From Desarmillaria ectypa (lineage: Eukaryota > Basidiomycota > Agaricomycetes > Agaricales > Physalacriaceae): 64,000 bases of DNA. Shown in pieces: positions 21,569 through 34,428 of the stretch (the first letter of the stretch is position 1; every line of letters begins with the position of its first letter). Location of the stretch: positions 620,001 to 684,000 of the forward strand of contig JAUDYN010000002.1 in assembly GCA_030407005.1 (NCBI GenBank). Reading direction: 5' to 3'. Position numbers and translations under genes: made by a program. The notes beneath the pieces were generated by a model, which was not told the origin of the DNA, did not search any database, and was given only the letters and a program-made list of their open reading frames with translations.

Positions 21569-23626
21569 TTAGACGCGGAGAACCTGTCGTTTGACACGTC
21601 TCAGCGTCTTGCCTTCAGAGGCCCGGGGAATATTCGCATCCTGGGTAATCCGATGAGACTGGTTAACCAATAATTCCTTTGACGCAGGTACTTTTCTAAT
21701 GTGGTTGGGGAGGCCGTCATAGTGAGAAGTATGAATTGTGGCGGAAGAGACATCAATCAGAGGAGGAGGGATGGGTAGCGGCAAATCCGAACAACGGGTC
21801 GTAGGCTTCTTAGTTGAGGCAGGTTCTCGATAAACTTGGGCGCAAACAGGTGTACGAGTCAGCCGCGAGGGTTGATTCTCGTCCCTCTGTTTATGAGCTA
21901 CGCTAGAATTCGACCTTCGCGGGCGTGGTGTCCGGCACGTTTCGGGGGATAGGAGCAAACTGGCTGGTGGGTTCGAAGGACCGCCGATGAGATGTTTGGG
22001 AGATCTTGAGGCCCGATTCTCGGGTGAAAGTTTCATGGGTGGTCGGGCTCTCGAGCTCGAATCGGCATCACGCTTCCTAGAGAGTAACGACGACGGAAGA
22101 TCATCCAATGATGTGGTACACGATGGCGGGGTCACTGTTATTGAAGGAACTATCTGAGGGGATAGTCCAACTCTCGGGTCCGGTGGCTCGCCGTCACTGG
22201 ACAGACTAGCAGCAACAGTCGAAGACGCTACGCGGGAGCTCCGGCGGGAAGGTGTATCAACCGTGGTTGGCGTTGTAGAAGTTGAAAGCAAGGATGTGCG
22301 CGGCGAGCGTGAATCGCGTCTATCAGGATACGCGAGCATCGCGGCAGCTTCTCGATGAACCTTATCAGGTCCAAGATAAGAGCTCTAAATGTTATCAGCA
22401 GACATTCCAGAGAAACGAAAGGAGGCGTACCGTGTCGCGTTCTTTACTTGCAATGATATTTTCTGTGTAATGGAATATTTCCTTTGCGGCTGCCCCGTAG
22501 CGTAAATCGTCTGCGAGAAGTAACCTTTCCTTTCGTGTACTGGGATAACTTTTAGGTGGTACCGGAGGAGGCAGTGAGTTCTCTGAATCTACAGAGTATC
22601 TCCTACGGAATCTGGGCTTGTAGGCGATTGTTATATGTCCAGTGGGCGCCAGGGGTCAGCGGGGATCTCGGTAACAGCGTTTGATGGACTAAAAATAGCC
22701 TTGCCTATATCTAGAATCCGTTCTGTGGAACTGAGACGTCTCGTCCGGGGAGAAGAGACGACGATTTCACTGGGAAGAGCTCTGGGTTCCGAGAGAAGAG
22801 ACTCTAAGTGAATATCCGATGACTGGGAGGTGATAGTGCCGCTCTCGACGAAGTGCAAGTTGCCCTGGGTGACATCATTGCAGTTTTCAACGGCCGAAAT
22901 TGACTGAGATCGGTGCATGCGGTATGGACGGCTCGTTCGAGGACAGGTGTCGGGGAGTGTAGAATGAAGAGTTTCTTGTAGGGATTCAGGATAAGTAGAA
23001 GGCGTTGTTGGGGTAGATGGTTGACGTGAACGAACGTTTCTTAAAGCAAGGTAGTGGGCATTGTCATCTGAGTTAGGTGGCACAGAAACGGGAGTTGCCA
23101 CTGTAGCCACCTGTTGCGCTTCAGACTGCGGTGGGATATTACGCTTCTGGTCCTGAATCCCGTGCTTCCATAGACGGTCCACCCCCCGAGCTGTCGCCAG
23201 AGCCTCTGCATTTTGGGCACGGATAAGGAGTGCGCGAGCTGCTTCGTCTCCTTTCTGTTCAACTCCATCTAAAAGATGAGAAAATAGGTTCGCCTTCTCT
23301 GCTAGTTCCTCCTGACGGCGTGTGGCGCACCATCGGTCCTCTGAGATATCTTGCTTCACCTTCCAAGTGTCATCCAATAGATTGAACCGGTATTCGTTCA
23401 ACTTGTCGAGGTATTTAGCTGTGTGAGCGATGCGGCTTTCTGACTCGACAGTGCGTCGTTCAGTGTCCTGCAATAATTGCAATGCATCAACGAACAGTCC
23501 CTGCATTCGCCGGATCTTGTATTCCTTCTCGATGAGGGCGTCAATCAGCACATCTCGAGGGGTGTCGATAGTGAACTCTCGACGCGATTTCTTTCTTGGC
23601 TGTGGACGAGTGATTGTGGCTTGCAT
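21569..23626 (-). CDS. Coiled-coil, Ser/Pro-rich protein of unknown function
   Basis: Not recognised. The ATG at 23626 (MQATITRPQPRKKSRREF) opens a basic N-terminus, then a helical coiled-coil block (about 23560-23150, with LIEKEYKIRRMQGLFVDAL and KYLDKLNEYRFNLL). The rest is disordered: TPTTPSTYPES, PPPVPPKSYPSTRKERL, and many RS/SP sites, ending at the stop at 21569. The first frame ends at 22631; a likely intron of about 59 nt (donor GTTACC, branch CTGAC, acceptor ACAAG near 22615) joins it to PRFRRRYSVDSENSLPPP. A further intron near 22380-22430 leads to SYLGPDKVHREAAAMLAYP. If the first intron is wrong, these are two genes. The proline motifs suggest SH3 binding, which is only inference. 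Confidence 0.62.
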
Positions 23627-24555
23627 GTGGGTATCTTGCTGTGGACACAAGAATCGACACGCATTTTATTCTCGGCGCTTGCTGTGTTGTTTACGGTAAC
23701 AGCTTTTATATAACAAAAAGCGCCTTAGTGAATCACGGCGTTTTTGAAAACAATGAAGAACACACACATCGTGGTAAACCATTCCATGATACGCGACAAT
23801 ACCCTTGTATCGCGAAACAACTTAGCAAGGTATGTGAACCAGTAGATGATAGACGAAGGGGCTCGTTCTTCATGTTCTGCGCGTTCGAGCAGCGTTGATA
23901 CTTATCAACTAGTTAATAAATAAGGCGGCTCCGCTAGTGTCGCAAACGGTACAGATGACACGTTCAGAGTTAATGCAGTACGCTTTCAACAGCAAGGATC
24001 TTGAAAACAGACTACGGCGACCTGAGTCATGCAAAAAAAGAAAGACGAAAAGGGGCCGGTGCCTTTAAGTTGGTGGCGGGAGAATATTGGATCCATTTTA
24101 GGAAGACTCTTGTTCACAGAAGCTGATGCCATCAGTTGGTGCACGCTACCAGGAGAGACGATCGTGAGAAGCTGAGGCCATTTGCACTATGTTGCACAAG
24201 CAGGAGCTGAGAAGCGCTGACGCCGTTGAGGCCTGAGATAAGGAACGCTAAGTCTGGGTCGGTCCGGCCTCCGATAAGAATTTCGGAGCTTGCCGTTTGC
24301 CAGTCTTTACTTCGACGTCACAACCTTCTTAGCCGATTTCTCTCCCTTTCCGCCGTCCTTCGTATACCAGCAGCAAAGGAATTTCCAGCCTTCAACCAGT
24401 TGAATATTTCTGGTACCCAAATGACTATGGTGTTTGATATGAACGACTGACGCGTCTCAAGGTGTCATCACCCTTTCGCGAACCACACAGTTCCCCAAGT
24501 GAATTGCTACCATACATTACTCCAACAGCGATGAGCCGAGGAATATAGCTTTCAA
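23627..24555. promoter_or_regulatory. Divergent intergenic region
   Basis: 929 bp between divergent starts of the coiled-coil gene and WDR59. No open frame with family features. Near 24110-24230 an imperfect GAAGCTGA.GCCAT motif recurs, probably chance. Confidence 0.3.
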
Positions 24556-27500
24556 ATGCCCCCATCACCATCGGCATCTTCGCACGAGCCTCATGAGCCC
24601 AAAGTTCTACCAGGTTCAAGATCCTTGGACAACGTCTCAGTGACAATCAAATTTCAGACGGACTGGCCTCTCTCTTCTCAGCCATCCTCAAGCAAGACAT
24701 CAACCAGGTGGCCATCTTGTACGCCGTCGATGCAAGAGGTGCATACTAGTGACTCCGGGACGAACAACGATGGGGTGTCATCACCTGTGGATCGTGGAAA
24801 CTTTCATGAAAGCTTGCAGATAGATATGAAGGGGTTGGTGGGGGATGCTGTTGGCAACGTGAGTAATGTCGTGCCAATCTTCTGTTCTCCCACAGGCTCA
24901 CGAGCCTAGATGAGTATCAGCCCGGCTTCGCGGGACATTGTTCTTGCTGCGTATGTGTATTGATGCTAGCAAAGTCCTTCCTTTAATATGGCCTTTCTAG
25001 ACGCAGGGGTCTATTCATAATTGACTTGGAAGCGCCTCTGGAAATTCCCCGTTTTCTTCCCCAAGGTGGTACATGGGATGTAGCGGACGTTCAGTGGAAT
25101 CCACATACTTCTCGAGCACAGTACATCGTTTCTACGTCCAGCGAGAAATTGTATGTCTCCTCTATCTCTCTCTCGTGCGCCCCTTTTGATGCTGTTCATA
25201 GATTGATATGGAATCTCATGGCCACAGGAAAGTCAAACATCGAACACATTCTCTACGCTCACTATCGCGCCATCACTGACATAAACTGGCATACGACCGA
25301 GTTCGATACCGTTGTCAGCACTGGTATTGATGCATGGGTATGGGCATGGGATCTTAGAAAACCTCGAAAGCCGATATTTGGTATGTCAAGCATACCTCCA
25401 CGGAGTTTGTCTAGCTCATGAACGTGACCAGGACTCTGTGCTTTCAACTGTAAGATCTCTGCATTCTCACTCAAAGCTATGTCTCATAATGGCCAGCTCC
25501 GGGGACCCAAGTCAAATGGAGTCGTCAAGATGCTAACATTCTCGCCTCTGCACATTCCAACGAAGTGCTCATCTGGGACAGGCGTAAAGGCTCTCTTCCT
25601 ATCTCCAAGATTGCAGCCCATAACTCCAAAATATACGGCATTGACTGGTCTCACCAGGAATCCAATGAGATAGTCACTTGTTCGTTGGACAAAACGATCA
25701 AAATATGGGACGTGAACGCTTCTCCTCAGGAGCCTAAGGCTGTGATACACACAACGTATCCTGTTTGGCGTGCTAGGAACTTACCGTTCGGTCATGGTGT
25801 AATGAGTTTAGCGCAGAGGGGGGAGGCCATTCTTGAGATGTATGCGCGCTCTGACACAACGACACCCGTGGACGTGTTCGAAGGACATACGGACGTCGTA
25901 AAGGAATTCGTGTGGAGGAGGGGCGGCAAGGATGACTCAGATATCCAGCTTATAACATGGTCGAAAGATCGGACTTTAAGGTTCTGGCCAGTCGACCCAG
26001 AATCCCTGCGGGTAAATTTACGCCAAAACATGCTCCCCTGCTCTATACTGATATCGCAATAACAGAAAGTTGGCCATAGTCCACCAATCTCGCGAGGGCG
26101 CAAAACGGCTAGCGATGAGCGACGCACCTTCTCTTTCCGTAACCCTCCGCAAGCTTCCAAAAACTCTCCGCTTTTGTCGGCACCTGTCGGTCATCGTTCA
26201 ATTCTTGCCGAGGTTCGTGCTGGTGCCCCTCCTCGCGAGAAATTAGTGGCGTCTTCAACACCAACTCCTCACTCTCGATCTCGAACTTCCAAACAGCCTG
26301 TCACTGTCTCATACAATAAGATGACCAGGGGAAATGCTGGTAGTAAATTTGTTACCACGAGAGTGGATGCATTGACTTGGTTGTCAAGTGTTAAGGTGGG
26401 AGAGAAACGAAGAGGGAGCTCGTCAGGTCCTGGCAGTGGCTGCAATAGTGCGGAGGCATCGAGGATGGGTTCCAGATCTCGAGGAAACTCGGGTCCGGGA
26501 GACACTGCAGGAAGCGATAGCAAGAAGAGGAGCGAGAGCAGAAATAGACTCCTAGGCGAGGAGGCTAATCAATCGCTACAGGATGAGTGAGTACATTTTG
26601 TTCCATTGATGTGACTGTATCCCTTATAGGTCTTATGCAGAATTACTTCCGCGCTCACGAAATTGGCTGCTTGGAAAGTTACTTTGGAGAAGGTCGAAGT
26701 TATTTATTTGAACGTCTCTTAGATGTCACTGAACTTGCCTTCAGCACGATCTAACAAAGAAACGAACGTGCACGTTGGGACTATATGGCCCTTGGGGAGA
26801 ATCCTCAACTGTCTTCATGAGAATCACGTTCACTTTCCCCCGAGATTATCCTCAAGCAACACACCCCGATGGGACGCCGACTGTGAATCTCGAACAAAGT
26901 CCCCTTATTTCTATCAAGAATCGCGCCTTCATCCTCCGACGTCTGAAGGCGATCAGAGAAACTCGGAGGCCCTGTCTTGAGGCTTGCCTAAGGTTTCTCC
27001 TTTGCGCCAACGAGGAAGAGAATGGACGAACAGAGGCGCGCAACCACATGGACTCTGGATCCTCTGATGACGACGACGACGAAAAGAAAGGCAAGGACTT
27101 TGCTCTGGCGCTGAGGAATCACAAAAACCTGGCCGAGCCGTGTACATCTCAGGGGACATTTGGTCCAAATGGTAGGCAAACATGTTTCATTCTCCACTTT
27201 TTACCAAATCGTCGTCCATAGGGGAGTTCGTATGTTTCTTCCGTGCGCCACCAAGGATTGTACGCAACGTTCTACGAGGTAGCCGCTCCGATTCTCCGAC
27301 AAAGCCGTCAACACCCCAAAATTCTTCAAGCACCGTCAACATTTACCAGTCTCCATCGCTCGTCGCAGATGCCGTCCGCCGTCTTGGCACCATCGCTTCT
27401 GATCGTTCCGGAAAGTCAGCCGATTCGCGCCAGACTGACAACGGGGAAAACATTCTGCGTGTTATGACTAATTTCTTCACGTTCTCTCAGGAACGTTTTC

Positions 27501-29139
27501 GGCACAATTTTGATTCGCGGCCACAGGGGGAGGTGCCCGATCACTTTGTGATTCCGTTGCGGCGTAGTACGCTATCCATTGGGACGATATCGCATATTGC
27601 CAGGAGTGACAAGAAAGTTGCTCTGCATTATGTGTTTCAGTCGCATAGTCTCTCCGATGTCTGTGCTAGGAACGCCGTTGTGGCGAGAGGGTATCGCCGG
27701 TTTGATCATGAGCGGATATTCATTACTCTGGGTGCTTTATTCCATGTCGAAGGGCCTGTGCAAGACACCGACTGGATTGTCAAGTCGAGTCCTCTAATAT
27801 GGCAAGTTATACGTCGTCTGTACGTATTTTAAGTTATGTATTGCGGTTATCCGCGAGTCTAACATTTCTGCTTCAGCACTGCGGAACTATCTCTACAAAA
27901 AGACGTGCAAATGCTAGCGATGATGTCTATGATAGTGCTCCAAGCCTTTGATACTCGCGAGTCTTTGGAGAGTATCATGAGAAATCCGGATCCTAAGAGC
28001 GTAAACGCGACTCCTCTACGTTCTGGCCATTCCGATGGTTTCGACTACTTCAGTATGACGAGAAGTAGGTCAGACCATGATAGCCTAAAGTCGCCTGTAT
28101 GGCCTCGTCTTCCTTCTGCGTTGCCCAACAACATCTTGAATTCAGCGCCTTCCATGTCATCGACTTCCTCTTCTCGGGGCTCCTGGTCAAGTCTATTCAA
28201 CACTGGCACTATGCGACAGCTCATGAGCGGTGTACAAGACAGCATCAAAGATGGACTAGCGACGCCAACCATGGAGAGTCGACCTCTACTTGTCACATCT
28301 GGATCGATACCCATTCCTCCTAGTCGAAGTGACCGCGTGCGATATGGTCCCGATTCGCCGAAGCCATCTCACAGTAAAGGGCCGCGGAAAGACTTTTCAG
28401 TGTCGAAATCTTGGAATGAGAAAGAAACCCAAAGTCAGAGACAGTCGGTGTCGTTCTCCCCCGCGTCAGTGTCGATGCAATCATATGGATCTAGCGTTGG
28501 CCGTCGCGTTGTCGGAGGTACAGGAAAACGTTTCATCGTAGAAGAACCGCCGGACGAGGAAAGGTATGTACCATTCATTACTTATGTTCCTTACCGCTGA
28601 TGGCTGATGTCCCGCGCTTGCAGTCCTACGCCTTTATTCGAGAGATCTGAAATCCAGCAGTTCCTGAATTCCGTGTATGTTTATGCTGAAGTGTTATTTA
28701 GCTGGCAGCTGTACCATAAGCGGCTCGAGCTGCTGAAGGCGGTTCACGGACGAGAGATGTCTTGGGATATCGGTCAGCATGAGATCGGTGAGTGTCCCAT
28801 TTGTGATTGAGGTTGGTTGTTTATGTGGAGGGAACGCAGGTATTGTTCACAGATGTACGGTTTTCGGCTGTCAGGGCGATATTCCGCATGGTGTTAGCGT
28901 GTGCACTTCATGCAGCCATCGGGCGGTGATGCCTTCATGTTCCGTTTGCCGTCTTCCTGTCAAAGGTATATTTATGTGTGTGCCGCTGTGGATCCCTTCT
29001 TGAGCCTTACGGTCCCATTTTATTAGGCCTTTCACGAAGCTGTGTGCACTGTCTTCATGTGCTTCATATATCATGCTCAAAAACGGCGGACGTTGTGTCC
29101 TGTCCTTCCGGTTGTGGATGCTGTTGTAAATGGAGCTGA
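24556..29139 (+). CDS. WDR59: WDR59/Sea3/Mtc5, SEA (GATOR2) complex subunit
   Basis: A vacuole-associated scaffold of the SEACAT/GATOR2 complex, which relieves inhibition of TORC1 when amino acids are present. Order of parts: an N-terminal WD40 propeller (about 24910-26020) with the family's GTWDVADVQWNPH, YRAITDINWHTTEFD, EVLIWDRRKG, SLDKTIKIWDVN and a last blade with LITWSKDRTLRFW; a disordered Ser/Arg-rich linker; an RWD-like domain (about 26770-26960, LGLYGPWGESSTVFMR and FTFPRDYPQATHPDG); a long middle region with acidic runs; and a C-terminal zinc ribbon/RING-like module from about 28840, with CTSCSHR, CSVCRLPVKG, CVHCLHVLHISC and CPSGCGCCC. The stop is at 29137-29139. About ten introns. 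This domain set is specific to WDR59 relatives. The frame is intact across the joins I followed. Confidence 0.9.
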
Positions 29140-29412
29140 CTTTTAGTTTTTTTTTGGTGTTGTGTAAATTATTAGCGGACGGTATTTTAATGAACTTAGA
29201 TGCATATTCCCACCAGCAATCTCCCCTTTTCCTTACAGTTTTCGGGACCAACAAGCCGTATACATGTCGTTATTCAAACCCGTATGGTAGCATATACTAT
29301 GAAAGTGGCGACAAAATCCAAGAAGTACTCCAGGGCACAAAGCAAGTCCTGTACAGATAAACAACTATAGCACAATGTCCAAAAAGTAATGTACAAGCGC
29401 ATTGATGACTTT

Positions 29413-30269
29413 CTACAAAGCCTCCAGAAACTTCGTTCCCCCGTTGAATGTCCGGACTGACGTTCCGGACTGACCAGACGACTTCCTGCCTTCGTGATGC
29501 TCAACAGCATTATCGACGTGCGCTGGAGCAATGGGTTCTGGTGACACAACTCTATCATGACCAGGCGAAAGCGGATCTGACGGTGTCGGTGAAGATATTC
29601 TGCTGTGAATATTCGGTAGCGATGGATGGAGTGAAGGCGAAGACATCGAGCTTAGATAGGGTAATACCGGAGCACCCTGAGTATCAAACCGGACGCTAGA
29701 AGCAGACTCTGAAGGCTGTAATGGTGGGTGGAAGGGCGCATCTAGTGGTGGCGAGTACGTCATCTGCATGCTGCCTCGTTGAGAAACATCAGGGTGCCGC
29801 CCTTCCTCTATCGATTCGCTTTCCCATTCATCTCCTGATCCTGCCTGCACCCAGCCCCTTTTGGACCCTTTGCTACTACCAGAATTGCCTCCAAAGATAC
29901 TCTTGACTTTTGACGACCACGACGACTGCGGACTGGATGTAGGTCCATACGTGTACTCCAATGCTTGTTGGCGGTATCGTCGCCGTCGAGCCGCCCGTTC
30001 CTCATCAGAGGGTTCTCCTTCCCGCAAGAGAAAAAAGATAGCAATGCATGATATAAGAATGATGAGACTTAAGCTGACGACGAGGGCGATGAATCCTGAC
30101 GGAATGGAAGGGAATGGTGAGTCAGCAAACAATTGGAATTTCTCTGGAACTCACCGCCAACAGAACCTCCAATTTTCGGACTGCCTCGTTTCTCCAAGGC
30201 ATCTCCCAATATCCCACGCCGAGTGAGAGAGTCGGTAAGTGGAGCGCGGTGATAAATATTAGGCGTCAT
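29413..30269 (-). CDS. Single-span membrane protein with disordered tail
   Basis: Function unknown. The ATG at 30269 starts exon 1 (MTPNIYHRAPLTDSLTRRG); an intron (about 30152-30093, GTGAGT...GTCAG) joins it to FIALVVSLSLIILISCIAIF, one strong membrane helix. A juxtamembrane basic block (RRRRYRQQ) suggests the tail faces the cytosol. The tail of about 200 residues is rich in Ser, Pro and Gly, with many SP sites, and ends at the stop at 29413. There is no signal peptide ahead of the helix, so it is probably a type III or tail-in-cytosol anchor. Basidiomycetes have many such anchored disordered proteins; I cannot name a family. It converges with WDR59. Confidence 0.65.
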
Positions 30270-30677
30270 TTCAGGTCCGCCGTCAATCAGGCAAATGGTG
30301 ATTGGTCGCCACTTAAGGGCTGATGAATAGACGTGGTACTCGATACGGTCCTTCAAGGACAATCTGAAGACAGCGGTGAAGACGAGCAAAATGGAATGGC
30401 TGGCGATAGGAGGAGAAGGACAAGATTCGGTATCGACATCCCCGCCGGTCACCCAGCCTCAGTGATAGATCCAAATTGGGCGATGACTTGTGATTGTCAC
30501 GGCGAAATACAAAACTTCGGAAAATTAAATGTCTTGAAACTGCCCAACGGTCCCGGTCAGAGTTAGAACCTGGCTTGACGATCGCAGAAACGGGTGAAGT
30601 TTTACGGTCATTTTCAAGGTACTTCATGCCATCAACACTGCTACTAGTTCTATTCAGAGCTAAGTGACAGAAACATA
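30270..30677. promoter_or_regulatory. Divergent intergenic region
   Basis: 408 bp between divergent starts; open minus-strand frames upstream of 30269 may be 5' UTR. No separate gene seen. Confidence 0.3.
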
Positions 30678-31601
30678 ATGCTACGTCAAGATCTTGACCT
30701 GACCAGTAAACACGGACATGACTTTACTTCAGCAAATAGAGATTATTTCGACAGGGTGGCGGACAAGCATGATGATCGACCTCAGTCGCTTAAGCTCGCT
30801 CAGAGGTGAGTCCAAGACAAGTACATAATATATGAGATTCACCATCACCCAGGCTAGCCCAGTCAATTCAACGAGCGTACCCGTTTGACGAAGAATCGAC
30901 GACGTTGCTGGATTTCGCTTGTGGCGCAGGTACATATTATCAAATAATTGCGTATCACTAACGTTGCTAGGCGTTTAGTACAGGTCTGATGTCCAGGCAG
31001 TTCGTACCGTATTGCAAAAGCATCGTGGGCATCGATATAAGTCAAGGCATGGTCGACCAGTATAACACTCGAGTCCATAACCAAGGAATTCCCCCCGAAG
31101 ATATGAGAGCACTTTGTATCGAGCTCAAAGGGGAAGAGGGCGAGCTTGATGGATCAAAGTTTGACATCGTCCTGGCAAGTAACTGTCCAAGTTTCATTCC
31201 GAGAAACACGAAATGACCGGAGGGCTGTGGTGTAGTGTTCCATGGCATACCACCATTTACCTTTCCCCCAGGAAACGACCAAGCGTCTGGCCTTTTTCGT
31301 AAAGCCCGGTGGAACTCTATTGGTCACTGATTACCAGGCCGAAGACAATGACACGGTCCTTCCTAATGTACATGCTGATATCGTCGCGCATAAGGCTGGT
31401 TTCAACGAAGAGCAGATGAAAGAGATGTTTGACGGGGCCGAGCTGGTCGCGTTTTCACTCAAAAATATCATTTCGGCCAAGATGCACGGGCATGATGTAA
31501 AAATATTCATTGCGAAAGGAGAGAAGTCTTCGTCGCCTGGCAGCAGCATCCATTTTTCTACGGACCTCAGAAGCCTCGTTATCCGCGAAACAATTATTTA
31601 A
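30678..31601 (+). CDS. SAM-dependent methyltransferase
   Basis: A class I methyltransferase; the substrate is unknown. The ATG at 30678 gives MLRQDLDLTSKHGHDFTSAN, then YFDRVADKHDD. After short introns come motif I (LLDFACGAG), GIDISQGMVDQYN at the acidic end of strand 2, FDIVL for motif II, then HHLPFPQETTKRLAFFVKPG and GTLLVTDYQA. The third intron (31185-31235) begins GCAAGT and ends TGTAG; only this GC-AG join reads FDIVL into CSMAYHH. The protein ends VIRETII at 31601, about 260 residues. Similar fungal proteins are often annotated only as methyltransferase domain 11/25. No membrane segment. Intact as read. Confidence 0.85.
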
Positions 31602-32344
31602 ACATAGCAACGCTTACCTTGTCCGGCCTGCGGTCCGGAAGTTTCTTTCCAATCCCACGACTCGGGTTTCATCTGTCCCACCTCGCCTTCCGATCCCTGC
31701 AAATCCCTGCATGTTACATACATCTCCAACAACGTACGACTAAACGTTGGGAAAAATTTTCCATATACCCTCTTTCGACCCCAAGAAGGGCTTCAATCAT
31801 CCCTGCCACTAACCAGCTTCTGAGCGCTTAAAAACAGTTAATTCCGATGTCACTGTCTAAAATAACATCGATTCCTCCCGTTCCAGTCCCAGGCGGCTGT
31901 ATCTTCCAATGTCCTCCTCAGCTCAGCTGCGGTATCAGATGAGGTCCTGAAGCGCTAGAGTTCACTTCTTTTCTCCATAGACGCTGACAGTGACAGAAAG
32001 AATTTTGACGATCTCCAGGTACGATAGACCTTCCGTACAGCATCACTAAATGGGTAGAAAGATGTTGATACCCCTGCATCGTTCGTGATTTTACGCACTA
32101 CCGCAACGTTACTTTGCCGTGATGGTGCAGTAAAAGGAAACCGCGGAAGACACAAGGCCGCCGACATCTCGGGAACAATGGATGGTTAACTAATTGGCAA
32201 GTCAGGACCCTGCTACACGTTGCGTGGCGCGTGGTCTAGATAAAGTCCGACATCTTTCAGTTTTTTTCGGTTCAGCGTTTCCTTAAGTTCTTCTTGGTCT
32301 GTTTCACTAATATTTCTAGTCAACAAAAAAGCCATAGCTGATAC
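31602..32344. other. Gap without a supported gene
   Basis: 743 bp. A 70-residue minus-strand frame (31955-32167) has no start context, splice pattern or family match that I recognise. Likely UTR and promoter sequence. Confidence 0.3.
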
Positions 32345-34103
32345 AATGGCGCGCCTACCCGACCCGCTCGCACAGATCCTCATCGGTTTGATATCTTTCA
32401 TAGCCTCTTGTGCAGTTGATTGACGCGATATCTATAGGTGCTACTTTTGCTCTGGTTCTCTTTGGAATCGTGGTTTTTCAAGTGCGTTCAGCAGTGTTAT
32501 TCTCGTGTGTTTGCTATCAACTGAGACTGTTATAAGACGTGGAACTACTTCAACAACTTCAATTACAAGTACGCGGATTCGAATGTCGTAACTTGGCCGT
32601 CTTCTCAACGTCTTTGATATGAAGGGATAATGGTCGCTTGAAAGCCTTCGTTGCCTCTCTTTTTGTTCTTGACTTTGCGGCGACTATCTTCCTGCTCATT
32701 TGGTTTGTCTGTCTCTACGTTCTTCCGATGCTACTTCTCATAACTCAAAACGAAAGGTTGTACCGCGTCTTGGTTACCTCGTGGGCGGATAATGACTCTC
32801 TTATGCAGATTTACTGGAGTAAGATTGTGTTTTTCCTCGATATATCGGATAAGACTAATTGAAGTGGTCTTTAGCACTTGTAACAGGTGAGGACCCCCGA
32901 GAAGCGCCTCTGTTCTTATTAAACTTGACGTGCCACTTCTAGGTCCTGTTCTTCTCGTGAGTATCGAGAAGTGACTGATGTCTATGCAGTTCTAACCTGT
33001 TTTCTCAAGGGTATCATTGGGCCTTTGGTCCTGACATTCTTTGCTTTGAGGATACACGCCCTCATTACCAGATGGTGGGTCCCCGGGGTGATCTGTGTCC
33101 TTGCATTCGCATCGTTTGGTAAAGTTCCCTTTCCGATTTGACGACGCGTGAAGGCTGATGGATCTTTAGCTGGTGGCATTGCCTCCGGAGTCGTTGGTGC
33201 AAATATGTCTACGTTGGCTGACTTGGAAAGAGCTAAAGCCCCGCTCGGCATATGTTTGGTCCCGGCTGCCGTAGCCAATATCATTATCACTGGCGCGATG
33301 TCGCACTATCTGTTCCGTCGAAAGGATAAGTTCAGTCTCGCCAGCAAGACTCTGGACACGATGATCCAAGGCAAGTGAAGCGATAGCCGGTTGTATTTCT
33401 CTCTTCTTATGCTCCCGCTTGTCGGATAGTGTCTGTCCAGAATGGTCCGTTTTATCTCAGTTCCCTTTGTGCATATACCCATGTTCATGACAGGCCTTGT
33501 AACGTCCTTGTTGGCATCCGCACAAGCGATTCTGTTTCTTTGTGACGTGAGTTCATGACATTGCCGTACTTCGATTTACTGACATTCGCGCATCTAGGCC
33601 GGTCCCTACTATCTTTGTAGGCCTTTTTTCCTGCGATCGTTCTCGCCCTTTTCTGAAGTGTCCATACTCTAAGCTATCTCATTTGTCATGCCCAAGCTCT
33701 ATGTGAACATGGCCCTATCTGCGCTCAACTCCAGGAAAATAACCGATGTGAAAAAGCCTGAGGTTCTCGCTATGCCAACAAGCGATTACGCTTCGAATGC
33801 CTACATGGTATACTTGTTTCTTCCCATGTGAAATGGTAGCGTTCACTAATATTGCCTACAGCCACATCGTACAGTACACGAAACCCCAGGTGTAAGTACT
33901 CCTCTCATGACTGTTATTCCTCCTAGCTAGAATGAATTATCTTTTCTAACCAGGTTTTCGTCAACGTCGAGACGACGCGTGCTCACGATGGTGATCTCAA
34001 GGATGGGTGGGGCGGGAACCTAACTCCATCGGAAAAGGAATCGCCGCCTTCCAGCTCAAAAGACCTGCCTGTCCTTCACGAACAAAATTGCCACGCCCAG
34101 TAG
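32345..34103 (+). CDS. Seven-helix membrane protein (DUF6534-like)
   Basis: A polytopic membrane protein of a large basidiomycete family I know as DUF6534; no role is established. The ATG at 32345 gives MARLPDPLAQILIG, then ATFALVLFGIVVFQ (helix 1), TWNYFNNFNYKDNGRLKAF, LLIWFVCLYVLPMLLL, GIIGPLVLTFFALRIHAL, WWVPGVICVLAFASF, and later GLVTSLLASAQAILFL. The family's end motif appears as FVMPKLYVNMALSALNSRK, then a cytosolic tail with SSSKDLPVLHEQ. At about 33620-33680 the direct frame hits stops, but a 57-nt intron (GTAGGCC...CTCTAAG) joins GPYYL to SISFVMP cleanly, so I treat the gene as intact. At least nine exons. Adjacent to the P450 pair, with no evident link. Confidence 0.78.
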
Positions 34104-34428
34104 AAGTGCCTGTTCAAGTTATCGGTACAATCTAGTTGTATTCTATCTGTTGAGAAGATCTATGTATGTATGGTTACTGGTATCACCATAGTCGATTCTT
34201 TGTCCCTTTGGTCGGATAATCAGCGCACGAATTTAAGGTTAGATCCGTCTTTCGGACCGGACCGTCCTTGCCGTGGTTACGTCGGTGAACGGCTGTTTCC
34301 AAAATCCACCTTGATGACGCATTTCTAATATTGTCAAGCAGCCGTGGAAGCGGGAAGATAACACAAAAGCCTGATAGAAATCGTTGGTAAGTGCACGTTC
34401 GTTCAGGTCTCCCATCTACCTCAGTGAT
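34104..34428. promoter_or_regulatory. Intergenic, upstream of P450-1
   Basis: 325 bp; no gene. Presumed promoter. Confidence 0.3.

Noticed and set aside
23940..24250. Repeated GAAGCTGA..GCCAT-like words
   Set aside because: Too short and irregular to call a repeat.
29030..29139. WDR59 ending before the zinc ribbon
   Set aside because: The cysteine pairs continue across an intron to CPSGCGCCC and a clean stop at 29139.
33600..33690. Apparent stop and frameshift in the DUF6534-like gene
   Set aside because: A 57-nt intron (GTAGGCC...CTCTAAG) removes them and joins GPYYL to SISFVMPKLYVN in frame.
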